Shown here piece after piece: positions 35,182 through 43,589 of a DNA stretch of 64,000 nucleotides (position 1 is the stretch's first letter; every line of letters starts with the position of its first letter). The DNA is from Leptospiraceae bacterium (GTDB lineage Bacteria; Spirochaetota; Leptospiria; Leptospirales; Leptonemataceae): assembly GCA_020441005.1 (NCBI GenBank), contig JAGRNA010000048.1, forward strand, positions 16,163 to 80,162, written 5' to 3'. The notes below the pieces were generated by a model, which saw only the letters and a list, made by a program, of their open reading frames with translations, did no database searches and had not been told where the DNA came from. The translations under genes and the position numbers were made by a program.

Positions 35182-35919
35182 TCAGGGAGAAGCTTCCACC
35201 AGCCGACTGGCCAGACCTGGTGACACGCGGCTGATGGCATGCAAGATACTGGAGCTGCCCGGCCTGATGGTTCTGCGGTTGTTTTGTATGCCGCACAAAA
35301 GTGCTTCGGCGACTGATTCCGGTGACATTTTTGGACCTGACCGCTCCGCGTTCATCAGTGTATCCGTCAGCGGCGGCACCAGTTCCATCACACTTACATT
35401 TGTCTCTCGCAGCTGCCGGCGCAGACAGACGCTCAGAGCTGACAAAGCGGCTTTGGAAGCACTATAAACCGGATAAGCTGATCGCGGCACTGCACCAAGG
35501 GCAGAGCCAACATTCACAATCAGGGCTGCTGGTGAGTGCAGCAAGACTGGCAGCAATAAAGACGCAAGCAGCAGTGCGGCCTCAAAATTGAGGCGCATTT
35601 CACCCACCAGTGCTGCCGGCGAGGGCACTTGGTGCAGGAAATTACACGCCGTCTGCTGACCGGCATTGTTAACCAGAATGTTCAGACTACCATGCTGCTC
35701 TTCAATAAAAGCGACCAGCTCTATTACATCCGCCGTGCAAGTCAAATCTGCCGGATACGTACTCCAATCCGGAAATTCTTGCTGGAGCTGTGCCAGACGG
35801 GCTTGATTACGACTGGTTACAATAATACGGTTGTTTTGAGCATGGAATGCGCGCGCAATGGCCCGGCCGATCCCCGTGCTGCCTCCTGTGATCAGAATTG
35901 TGTTGCCTGTGGTTTGCAT
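35182..35919 (-). CDS. Short-chain dehydrogenase/reductase
   Basis: A 245-residue classical SDR. It has TILITGGSTGIGRAIARAF (cofactor site), LVNNAGQQ, catalytic Ser in VNVGSALGAVP, and YPVYSASKAALSA with the Tyr-x-x-x-Lys pair. It resembles DltE/YdfG-type enzymes; the substrate is unknown. The start ATG at 35919 is preceded by a strong GGGAGGAAAAT, which decides against the longer frame to 35934. A hairpin abuts the ribosome-binding site (35930-35957). Confidence 0.88.
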   Translation of the reverse strand: MQTTGNTILITGGSTGIGRAIARAFHAQNNRIIVTSRNQARLAQLQQEFPDWSTYPADLTCTADVIELVAFIEEQHGSLNILVNNAGQQTACNFLHQVPSPAALVGEMRLNFEAALLLASLLLPVLLHSPAALIVNVGSALGAVPRSAYPVYSASKAALSALSVCLRRQLRETNVSVMELVPPLTDTLMNAERSGPKMSPESVAEALLCGIQNNRRTIRPGSSSILHAISRVSPGLASRLVEASP

Positions 35920-35929
35920 ATTTTCCTCC

Positions 35930-35957
35930 CGCAACGAAGCGATACTGCTTCATTGCG
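35930..35957 (-). promoter_or_regulatory. Inverted repeat abutting the SDR ribosome-binding site
   Basis: On the minus strand CGCAATGAAGC-AGTATC-GCTTCGTTGCG (10 of 11 arm positions pair, the other as a wobble) runs directly into GGAGG. It may be an operator for the adjacent Crp/Fnr or another regulator, or an RNA hairpin that controls access to the ribosome-binding site. Confidence 0.6.
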
Positions 35958-36044
35958 GACTGAGTATGCCCTGGATCGGGAGGCGCTGCATTAACCCGGG
36001 TTAAGATCAGGAAAAAAAAGCGCGCCAAAAACAAAAAATATGGG

Positions 36045-36674
36045 TTAGTCTATAGCCGCCGCTGGCGGCTTCTGCTTTTTGCGACGACCCCGGATGCGAC
36101 TGAGAGCGACAGGTGTTATCCCGAGGTACGATGCGATAATATACCACGGAATTCGATGCTCCAGGCCTTTGTGTTCCCTTAGAAAAAGCTCATAGCGCCG
36201 GGAGGCACCAAGCGTAACTAGCTGGATCTCCCGGATTTCTTTTTTCACCCATTCCCGCTGTATCGTCAGGCGGCCAAAGTGTTCCAGGCAGTGATGCTTG
36301 CGGTAAAGCCCCTCCAGGGCCTGATAATCACACAACAATAATTCCACCGGTGTCAGGGCCTGCAGGGTGATCGGACTGGGCTGTCGGGTGGTCAATGCGG
36401 CCAATGGCGCAACAAAGTCCCTTTCCTGAAAGATTGTTTTGGTGTACTCCTGACCGTCCCGGGACACATGATAAGCGCGCATCACTCCCTTACAAATAAA
36501 ACCCAGCTTGGCAGCAGTCTCGCCAGCCTGGACCAAAGACGCCCCCTTCTCCAGCCTGCCTGGATAAAAGAGGTTTTGGAATTCCTGAACCGCTGCGGTG
36601 GATTGCGCCGCGGGAAAATTCTCTAATTGGCTATAAACAATTTTTGACAGTTCTAAAATCCCGTCTATACTCAT
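36045..36674 (-). CDS. Crp/Fnr family transcription regulator
   Basis: A 209-residue protein with an N-terminal cyclic-nucleotide-binding-like fold (KGASLVQAGETAAKLGFICKGVMRAY) and a C-terminal winged helix (IPWYIIASYLGITPVALSRIRGR). It lacks the N-terminal cysteine cluster of FNR and the full Crp cAMP signature, so its signal is unknown. The start is the ATG at 36674 (GTG just before). Its leader, up to the start codon, is a diverged copy of the acylase-gene leader. It may regulate the SDR, DUF4386 and SRPBCC genes downstream on the same strand. Confidence 0.82.
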   Translation of the reverse strand: MSIDGILELSKIVYSQLENFPAAQSTAAVQEFQNLFYPGRLEKGASLVQAGETAAKLGFICKGVMRAYHVSRDGQEYTKTIFQERDFVAPLAALTTRQPSPITLQALTPVELLLCDYQALEGLYRKHHCLEHFGRLTIQREWVKKEIREIQLVTLGASRRYELFLREHKGLEHRIPWYIIASYLGITPVALSRIRGRRKKQKPPAAAID

Positions 36675-36749
36675 CACGGTGGCCAATGCTACAAGCCTGA
36701 ACCCAGGAAGCAAGATGATTCGCAATTAGAAACCGGAACTGATCGCGGG
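36672..36749 (-). repeat. Diverged leader repeat, copy C
   Basis: On the minus strand 78 bases aligning without gaps with 29935-30012, sharing CCCGCGATC and ATTGCGAATCA and ending at the start codon of the Crp/Fnr gene. Identity is roughly 70% by eye. The placement in front of a same-strand gene parallels copy A. Confidence 0.65.
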
Positions 36750-36919
36750 TCGGTCTGCATGCATACCCCGGATGCCGTTTGATTTTCTGAATCAAAACCC
36801 TCTGGCGGCCGGCATGGGGCCGTATAGTGCGCGCCCGAAAAAGGGGATACGGGAGAACAGGCAACCAATGCAAAAAATACTTGTGCTGACAGCTACGCTG
36901 CTTACCCAATACCACTATC

Positions 36920-38197
36920 ATGAAATTATTCAATGTCTTAATAGCGTCAATTGATCAAACTCGTCTGCAGTCATGGCTTCTGGTCAGTGCGTTTGCTGTC
37001 CTGTCGCTAACCATGCAATGCAAAGAAGAAATTGCCATCAGCGCAGATGACGCCGAATTCGAAGAGATGCTGCGCGAAGAACTGGTCAGTGCAAAACCGG
37101 GCAAGGTGATCAAGCTGCCCGCAGGCAAGTTTCAGTTGAGCGCCGGGCTGACTATGATCGGCAAACACGGCATCACGATCCGCGGCGCCGGGATGGACAA
37201 AACCATCCTGTCTTTTCAAGGCCAAAAGCAAGGCGCTGAAGGCTTGATGGTGAAAGGTAATGATTTCACCATTGAAGACCTCGCGATTGAAGACAGTAAA
37301 GGTGACACTCTGAAAATTGAGGGCGGTCAGAATATTACCATCCGCCGGGTACGTACCGAATGGACCAATGGTCCCGACGAAAACAACGGTGCCTATGGGA
37401 TCTACCCGGTCCAATGCCAAAATGTGTTGATCGAGCACAGTACTGCCATCGGGGCCAGCGACGCTGGCATCTATGTGGGACAAAGCCGCAATATCATTGT
37501 CCGCCATAATACAGCCCGCCTGAACGTGGCCGGTATCGAGATTGAAAATTCACAATTCGCCGATGTGCATGATAATACTGCCACCGAAAATACTGGCGGC
37601 ATTCTCGTGTTCGATTTGCCGGACCTGCCAGTCCAGGGCGGTCAAAACACTCGCGTTTACAAAAACAAAATCATCAATAACAATACCGCAAATTTTGCTC
37701 CCAGCGGCAACATCGTCGGCCGAGTACCGACCGGCACCGGTGTTATGATTATGGCCAATGATAATATAGAAATTTTCGAAAATCAGATTGAAAATCACAA
37801 AACTACCGGACTGGTAATCGTCAGTTACTATATTACCGAAAATGAAATCAAGGATGCCAAGTACGATCCAACACCGGAAGCAATCTATGTCCATAACAAT
37901 CAATTCGCTAAAAATGGTTACGATCCGACCGGCGGCAGCGCTTTTCAAAGCAAGAAAATCGTAACGGCTCTCAGTTTTAAACTGGGAGAACCATTCCCGG
38001 ATGTGTTGTACGATGGAGTACTCAGTGAAAAACTGGCCCGGGACAATCAGCTGCCTGCTGATAAACGAATCTGCCTGCAACACAATGGCAGTATTCAGTT
38101 TGCCAATCTGGATGCGGCGAATGATTTTGCCAATATCAAGCGCGACCTGGGAACTCATGATTGTGAGCTGAAACCACTGCAAGCAATCAAGTGGTGA
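36920..38197 (+). CDS. Parallel beta-helix repeat lipoprotein (TIGR03805-like)
   Basis: A 425-residue protein with an N-terminal signal ending LSLTMQCKEE (lipobox). Residues 60-360 form a right-handed beta helix with pectate-lyase-like rungs: ITIRGAGMDKT, NITIRRVRTEW, VLIEHSTAIGASDAGIYVGQ, NIIVRHNTARLNVAGIEIEN. The family is known to be encoded next to a diheme cytochrome of the SO2930/HNE_0200 type, exactly as here (next gene, 64 bp downstream). Function is unknown; an extracellular or periplasmic role with the cytochrome is inferred. Confidence 0.82.
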   Translation: MKLFNVLIASIDQTRLQSWLLVSAFAVLSLTMQCKEEIAISADDAEFEEMLREELVSAKPGKVIKLPAGKFQLSAGLTMIGKHGITIRGAGMDKTILSFQGQKQGAEGLMVKGNDFTIEDLAIEDSKGDTLKIEGGQNITIRRVRTEWTNGPDENNGAYGIYPVQCQNVLIEHSTAIGASDAGIYVGQSRNIIVRHNTARLNVAGIEIENSQFADVHDNTATENTGGILVFDLPDLPVQGGQNTRVYKNKIINNNTANFAPSGNIVGRVPTGTGVMIMANDNIEIFENQIENHKTTGLVIVSYYITENEIKDAKYDPTPEAIYVHNNQFAKNGYDPTGGSAFQSKKIVTALSFKLGEPFPDVLYDGVLSEKLARDNQLPADKRICLQHNGSIQFANLDAANDFANIKRDLGTHDCELKPLQAIKW

Positions 38198-38261
38198 TTC
38201 GGCACCGCTCTAGACAGGAGCCAGGCTGGCCGATTTGATCAACACTGCAAGTAATCAATCA

Positions 38262-39518
38262 ATGTATCCACTATTGAAACGCTTATGGTCTGTCCCGGGA
38301 GGTCTATTACCGGTGGCCGGCCTTGTACTTGTTTGCACAGCCAACCTGACATCAGGATGCAAGGGTAGCTCCCATGCTGTTCAGTTTTTCGATGCCGATT
38401 TTCCGGCCCGATTATCTGATTGGCAATTATTTGTGGGTCAGCCGGGTCGCTTGCAGCCCAATCAGGGTGTCGTGCCTTACGACCTGAACACACCCCTGTT
38501 CACGGATTACGCAAGCAAGTACCGCACTGTCTACCTGCCCAGGGGATCATCAGCCGTACCCTACGTTGTCAAACAGGCCCTGGAACTACCCGTCGGCAGC
38601 ATACTTTCGAAAACATTTATGTATCCCGCAGATGAGCTGCAAAATGATGCCGCAGTCGCTGCAGCATTAAACAAAAAGACCAGCCTGAAAGCCCGCAAGG
38701 CTGGCGGCGGTGAAACGGTCGCCCTGGACAGCCGACACTTCCAGGCTACTTACCGGGCCGGAAATCCGGATCAGAAAATGCGTCTCGTGGAAACCCGCTT
38801 ATTGGTGCATACAAGCCAGGGCTGGGCCGGTCTGCCATATATCTGGAATGCCGAAGGTACAGAGGCCTACTATGCTTCGGCCGGGGCGATGGTTGATCTG
38901 CAGTTGCAAAAGCCAAACAGACCTCCGGTCACAGCGATCACTTATGTTGTACCGGATCAAAATCAATGTGCCAGCTGCCATATCGCCAAACACGGCGGCC
39001 AGGATCAATCCATCACCCCAATTGGAATCCAGGTACGGCATCTGAACAAGCCTATGAACTATATGCTGGATCAGTCCCGGCCCGCTCAGCTCGAGCACTG
39101 GGCCAGTCTGGGTTGGTTGGACGGTCTGCCGCCGGCAGCGAAACAGCCGGCCAACGCGGATTACACCGATCAGGATGCTGCACTCGAACAGCGCACCTAT
39201 GCCTATCTGGACATCAACTGCGCTCACTGTCACCGCGCCGAGGGACCGGCGCGCACATCCGGACTGATTCTGGAGTCTTTTGAGCAGAACCAGACCAGCC
39301 GCGGGGTGTGCAAGACTCCAGTCGCCGCCGGACGCGGCAGTGGTGGATACCGTTTTGATATTCATCCCGGCCAGCCGGATCAGTCTATTCTGGTCTACCG
39401 CCTGGCCAGTACCGATCCAGGCATTATGATGCCGGAGATTGGCCGCTCGGTTGTGCACCAGGCAGGACTCGCGCTGATCAAACAATGGGTCCGCCAGACT
39501 CCTGGCAGCTGCCCATAG
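38262..39518 (+). CDS. SO2930/HNE_0200-family diheme c-type cytochrome
   Basis: A 418-residue protein. The start is the ATG giving MYPLLKRLWSVPGG; its signal ends ANLTSGCKGS (lipobox). A TTG nine codons upstream is possible. It has two heme sites, CASCH and CAHCH, in the second half, with LNTPLFTDYASKYR and PIGIQVRHLNK, typical of the family. It is the partner of the upstream beta-helix protein; the two families co-occur in genomes. An oxidoreductase role in the periplasm or on the surface is likely, but the substrate is not known. Confidence 0.85.
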   Translation: MYPLLKRLWSVPGGLLPVAGLVLVCTANLTSGCKGSSHAVQFFDADFPARLSDWQLFVGQPGRLQPNQGVVPYDLNTPLFTDYASKYRTVYLPRGSSAVPYVVKQALELPVGSILSKTFMYPADELQNDAAVAAALNKKTSLKARKAGGGETVALDSRHFQATYRAGNPDQKMRLVETRLLVHTSQGWAGLPYIWNAEGTEAYYASAGAMVDLQLQKPNRPPVTAITYVVPDQNQCASCHIAKHGGQDQSITPIGIQVRHLNKPMNYMLDQSRPAQLEHWASLGWLDGLPPAAKQPANADYTDQDAALEQRTYAYLDINCAHCHRAEGPARTSGLILESFEQNQTSRGVCKTPVAAGRGSGGYRFDIHPGQPDQSILVYRLASTDPGIMMPEIGRSVVHQAGLALIKQWVRQTPGSCP

Positions 39519-39521
39519 GCT

Positions 39522-39983
39522 TTAGTCCGCAAACAAGCCGGCCAATTTTTGAAGGCGATAATCAAAGATTCGCTCCACCTGCGGTGTCACATACAGGGCA
39601 CAAATCAGGCCCGCCAAAGGCCCCCAGCCAGGGTGATATGTAACTGAATCGGTCATCCGCACACCCTGTGGTCCAGCTTCAAAAAGGTGTTCATGCCGCC
39701 AGACCTTATAGGGCCCCTTGATTTGCGAATCCACAAAACGGTAAGGCGGTTCCCAAATATCAATGCGTGTCCGCCAGCGTACCAGAACTCCGTGGATACG
39801 AATCCGGTAATCAATCAGCGCTCCAGGCTGCATTGTAACCGGCAGCGGAGTCAAAAACTGGAATTGCAGATTAGCGGGGGTGATTGCCTGCAGGTTGCCG
39901 GCATCGCTAAAAAAAGCAAAGATCTGTTCCAGGGAATATTGCGGCGGGAATGTCTGCGTGCGGACCAGTTGCTTGCTTTGCAT
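39522..39983 (-). CDS. SRPBCC family protein (cyclase-like)
   Basis: A 153-residue protein from the ATG at 39983 (MQSKQLVRTQTFP). It has FAFFSDAGNLQAITPANLQFQFLTP, RWRTRIDIWEPPYRFVDSQIKGPY and GWGPLAGLICALYVTPQVERIFDYR, the complete layout of the ligand-binding SRPBCC group often annotated as cell-division inhibitor SulA-like or CDP. It is soluble. A longer frame to 40163 is not family-like. It is convergent with the cytochrome gene, with 3 bases between stops. Confidence 0.82.
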   Translation of the reverse strand: MQSKQLVRTQTFPPQYSLEQIFAFFSDAGNLQAITPANLQFQFLTPLPVTMQPGALIDYRIRIHGVLVRWRTRIDIWEPPYRFVDSQIKGPYKVWRHEHLFEAGPQGVRMTDSVTYHPGWGPLAGLICALYVTPQVERIFDYRLQKLAGLFAD

Positions 39984-40284
39984 GATTCGATAAAAATCAA
40001 AACGACGACGATGGCAAGCCCCTGGGAAATGATTTTTAAAAAAAGAGCCGCCGCCGGGCGAACGCTTCAGCGGCAAAACAACCTGGCCAAATCCGCACGG
40101 CAAAGCGAGGATGCCACTTTCTGGTTCGGCAATTTTTTTATCAAAAGGGCATGCAAATGTCATCCAGATGCGCTAACCTGCCATCTGGATTGTCAGATGT
40201 GATCGCAAAAAATATCCCGCCTGAACCAATAAACTACTTGAAGTAGAGGTCTCGGACTCGTATGACAGACCAGCCCAGGTAACC

Positions 40285-42384
40285 ATGAACACCGTTCCGC
40301 GCATACTCCGCTGGCATCCCATTCGAATCATTACGGCGATGTCATTGACCATTCTGGCCGGCACACTGGTTATCATTTACCAGTCTTATCACAAAAGCGT
40401 CAAATGGCGTAAGGATGCGATCGGCCACGAGTTATTAGCCGTGGCTCGCACCACTGCCGGTTTGCTCGATCCGATAGAATTGCAAGCATTAGCGCGCCGT
40501 ATCCAGGCGGGGCAAGCGGACCAGAAGCGCCTGGCAAACAGTCCCCAATTTCTTCATTTGCGCTCACAACTCCACCGGGTAGTCCAGGCCAACCAGGCCC
40601 TGAGTTTTGGTCAGGAGAATTTGTATATCTTTGTCCCTCATCCCCGCAAACCGCATACAGTCCTCTGGGCAGTGATGCTGCATCAAAACACTTTTATTGG
40701 CGAGGAGTACATCGCCCGCCCTGGCATGCGTCAGATTCTGAGCGGCCGCAATCGCTCTTTTTATTCCGACCTCTTCTATTCCAGCGCATCCCGACAGCGC
40801 TGGATTACAGCCGGCGCGGCAGTATCGGATGCTGCCGGTCGACCGATCGCCGTAGTCGAGGCCGCCTGGGATGCCGACGCTGTGATTGCCGAGATTACCG
40901 CCGATTTAAAGACCCAATCCGGGATCTACATCGGTGCGATGCTGCTGGCCCTCAGTGGAGTCTTCTTTTTGCTCTACCTGGCCCGATTGATGTCCCGTAC
41001 AATGGACGGATTAAAGCAGGAAATCGAAGCCCGCACCAGGGCTGAAGACCAGCTGCTGCATGATGCCCTGCATGATCCCTTGACCAGTCTGCCGAATCGG
41101 TTGTTGTTTCAGGACCGAATGCAAATTTTATTTACCAACCGCCGCATGGGCGGTGCGCCGTTTTTCGTACTCTGTCTGGATCTGGATCATTTCAAAAAAA
41201 GCGTCGACGCCTTTGGCCAGCGGGAAAGCGATCGTTTGCTCATCGAAATCGCGCGCCGGCTGCCAGTAGTGCTGCAACGGCAGGATACCCTGGCCCGACC
41301 AGGGGGAGATGAATTCTGGATCCTGTTAAAATCAGCTCGCAGCTGGCCTGACGCGGCCCGCACGGCGCAGCGGCTGTTAGCTCAGGTTCGTGAGACTATC
41401 TTTTTTCAAGGTAGCACGCTCAAAATGACTGCATCCATCGGCATTGCGATGGGACCTGAAGAACATCCCAATGCTGACGAACTGTTGCGTAGCGCTGAAC
41501 GCAGTTTGTACCAGGCCAAGCAGGCTGGCCGAAACCGTTTCTTCTGCGATGAAAAGCAAATCGATCTGCAGCAACGAGCCGGGCAGCAACTGTTGCTCGA
41601 AGGCGAAATGCATACTGCCCTGGAACAGGATCAGTTTATTCTGTATTACCAGCCTGTTCTGGATTTGCGCCAAAATAAAATCTGCGGCATGGAAGCCCTG
41701 GTCCGCTGGCAGCATCCGATCAGAGGACTGCTGGCGCCGGATCAATTCATTCCCCTGGCGGAGGACAGTGATTTGATCGTCCAGATCGGCTGGCATATGA
41801 TGAACCATGCGATGCGCACAATTCAGTTTCTGGAACAATCCGGTCTCGATCTGTATATCGCCGTAAATCTGGCAGCCCGACAGTTCCTGGAGGAGGATTT
41901 GCCAGCCAATATCGCGCGTCTTTGCGAGCACTACCACATTCAGGCTCAACATCTGGAACTGGAAATTACCGAAAGCAGCGCCATGCGGGACAAGAAACTG
42001 GCCATGCGCCTAATGGAAGCCTTGCAAGCTAAAGATATACGGATCGCCATAGATGATTTTGGAACTGGTTACTCCTCGCTGGGTTACCTGGAGGAGTTCA
42101 GTTTTGATACAGTAAAAATTGATCGCTCCTTTGTGCGCCTCAGACCGGATCATAAAAACACAGCCATTATCAGGGCGGTGCTGGCAGTTGCCGCTGCAAT
42201 GAACTTCAAGGTCACCGTGGAGGGGGTCGAAAACATAGAGCAGCTGGAATATTTGCGGGCGCTGGATTGTCATCGGGCGCAGGGCTTTTGTATTGCACGC
42301 CCCATGCCGCTGGACTCCGTGTTGCAATTACTAGACTCCCCAAGTGGAGTTGTGGTCCGGCCAGATAGGGCCAGCCATTCCTGA
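40285..42384 (+). CDS. Membrane GGDEF-EAL cyclic-di-GMP enzyme
   Basis: A 699-residue protein. Membrane segments at about 15-33 and 213-235 flank a periplasmic sensor. The GGDEF domain has LHDPLTSLPNRLLF, LDLDHFKKS and intact GGDEF at 340-344. The EAL domain has EAL at 470-472 (MEALVRWQHP), NLAARQF, LELEITES, DDFGTGYSSL, KIDRSFV and EGVEN, so all catalytic residues are present. It could make or break cyclic-di-GMP. No product-inhibition RxxD is evident just before GGDEF. It stands alone on the plus strand. Confidence 0.9.
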   Translation: MNTVPRILRWHPIRIITAMSLTILAGTLVIIYQSYHKSVKWRKDAIGHELLAVARTTAGLLDPIELQALARRIQAGQADQKRLANSPQFLHLRSQLHRVVQANQALSFGQENLYIFVPHPRKPHTVLWAVMLHQNTFIGEEYIARPGMRQILSGRNRSFYSDLFYSSASRQRWITAGAAVSDAAGRPIAVVEAAWDADAVIAEITADLKTQSGIYIGAMLLALSGVFFLLYLARLMSRTMDGLKQEIEARTRAEDQLLHDALHDPLTSLPNRLLFQDRMQILFTNRRMGGAPFFVLCLDLDHFKKSVDAFGQRESDRLLIEIARRLPVVLQRQDTLARPGGDEFWILLKSARSWPDAARTAQRLLAQVRETIFFQGSTLKMTASIGIAMGPEEHPNADELLRSAERSLYQAKQAGRNRFFCDEKQIDLQQRAGQQLLLEGEMHTALEQDQFILYYQPVLDLRQNKICGMEALVRWQHPIRGLLAPDQFIPLAEDSDLIVQIGWHMMNHAMRTIQFLEQSGLDLYIAVNLAARQFLEEDLPANIARLCEHYHIQAQHLELEITESSAMRDKKLAMRLMEALQAKDIRIAIDDFGTGYSSLGYLEEFSFDTVKIDRSFVRLRPDHKNTAIIRAVLAVAAAMNFKVTVEGVENIEQLEYLRALDCHRAQGFCIARPMPLDSVLQLLDSPSGVVVRPDRASHS

Positions 42385-42449
42385 GCCGGAACCAGACTGT
42401 TACGCTGGCACAACGCGCGCAGGCAGTCCGGCAGGCGGCCACATTCACT

Positions 42450-42467
42450 GCTGCTAAAAAAAGCAGC
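42450..42467. terminator. Possible terminator hairpin between GGDEF-EAL and tmRNA
   Basis: GCTGCT-AAAAAA-AGCAGC can pair as a 6-bp stem between the convergent ends of the two genes. The run of A or T is in the loop rather than after the stem, so this is a weak case. Confidence 0.25.
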
Positions 42468-42484
42468 GACCTATGCGCAGTAAC

Positions 42485-42826
42485 TGGAGACGGCGGGAGT
42501 CGAACCCGCGTCCTACGATGGCAAACAAGGACCTCTACATGCTTAGTCGGCGTCGATTACGCCCAGGCCTTACCTGCCGACGGGATGGCCTGGTCGTTGC
42601 AATCAGTTTAAGTTTGCCGCAGCACTGAATGCACCACCGCGGCTCATTCTCTCTAAGTTGATACTCATCTGAAACCCGAGAGAAGGGATTCCAGGGAGCA
42701 CAGGCAGTTATTACGCTGCCAGAGCCATTTCGTTGTTGGCAATTATAAGGTGAGGCTTTTAAGAGTTCCTCAACTCTGCATGCAATCCAGGTTCAAAACA
42801 AAGCAGTCGAAACCATGTTCGTCCCC
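42485..42826 (-). ncRNA. ssrA: Transfer-messenger RNA (tmRNA)
   Basis: The 5' end GGGGACGAACATGGTTTCGACTG pairs over 7 bp with the 3' end CGTCTCC (one G-U); the T arm is GCGGG-TTCGACT-CCCGC. CCA is not encoded. The tag frame at 42711-42740 reads ANNEMALAA followed by TAA TAA. The one-piece layout and size (342 nt) are normal. The tag ends in ALAA, the proteolysis signal, and differs by one residue from the Leptospira tag I recall (ANNELALAA), which supports the taxonomic guess. Confidence 0.95.
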
Positions 42827-42982
42827 TTTCCTGATTATATGACGAAAGCGGCCGAATTTTTGGCAACTTTTTTTACATCGTCTGTTGTTTTTTCAGTGCC
42901 GCCGAACAATACAGCCGCAGCTCTGGATCCAGGAATGCGGCCACTACGAGCGGACACCAGTTCAATAAATGGAGACAAATCC

Positions 42983-43396
42983 TTGAAAATCAACAAAACC
43001 TTTGCCCTTGCCTTTGCCAGCGCTCTGTGCATGACTTCTATACTGCTGATCAGCGCTCTTTCGGCCAGTCCGACAAGCAAACAAAAGCTGGGTTATCGCA
43101 GCTGGTCACGCGGTGACTGTAAAGCCCTGTTACGCAACAGCGATTCGTACTGCGACAGCGGGGACTGCAAGGCTATTCTGCGTAACAGCGATTCTTACTG
43201 CGATACAAATGACTGCAAAGCCATCCTGCGCAACAGCGATTCGTACTGTAAATCCAGTGACTGCAAGGCTATTTTGCGCGGCAGCGACTCGTATTGCTCG
43301 ACAAATGACTGCAAAGCTTTCCTGCGCAACAGTGATTCGTATTGCCAAAGCAGCTCGTGCAAGGCAATCTTGCGCAACAGTGATTCTTACTGCTGA
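42983..43396 (+). CDS. Secreted cysteine-repeat protein
   Basis: A 137-residue protein. The start is the TTG at 42983, with GGAG before it and a good signal peptide after it (LAFASALCMTSILLISALSA). The open frame back to 42815 would run into tmRNA. Residues 45-137 are six tandem 16-residue repeats of consensus DCKAILRNSDSYCxSx, each with two cysteines; the last copy ends at its second cysteine with the stop. The copies differ mostly at synonymous positions, which suggests selection on the peptide. Exported, disulfide-stapled solenoid or ladder structures are the likely form; the function is unknown. Confidence 0.8.
   Translation: MKINKTFALAFASALCMTSILLISALSASPTSKQKLGYRSWSRGDCKALLRNSDSYCDSGDCKAILRNSDSYCDTNDCKAILRNSDSYCKSSDCKAILRGSDSYCSTNDCKAFLRNSDSYCQSSSCKAILRNSDSYC
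43115..43393 (+). repeat. 48-bp tandem coding repeat, six copies
   Basis: Five full 48-bp units and one 39-bp unit, in phase with the reading frame of the cysteine-repeat protein. Units start at 43115, 43163, 43211, 43259, 43307 and 43355. Confidence 0.9.
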
Positions 43397-43589
43397 AAAC
43401 ACCGGATTCACTTACAGCACTACCGGCCGGCTGCGGTTGTACCAGCCGGTCAAAGGGAATCAGATTTTGGTAGGCCAGGCTGCAGCCAGCAGGCTCGACT
43501 TAAGGCTCACTGGCCGGAGTCAGGGCGGGCTGACCCGGCTAGTACGAAGGGACTGAGGGGTGCATGTCTCTATTGGCGGGTCAATCAGA

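Noticed and set aside
42815..42982. Upstream extension of the cysteine-repeat ORF to an ATG at 42815
   Set aside because: It would overlap the 5' end of tmRNA and has no signal peptide; the TTG at 42983 has both a ribosome-binding site and a signal peptide.
43115..43393. 48-bp periodic repeat as a CRISPR or minisatellite
   Set aside because: Repeats are in phase with a reading frame with start signal and signal peptide; there are no variable spacers.
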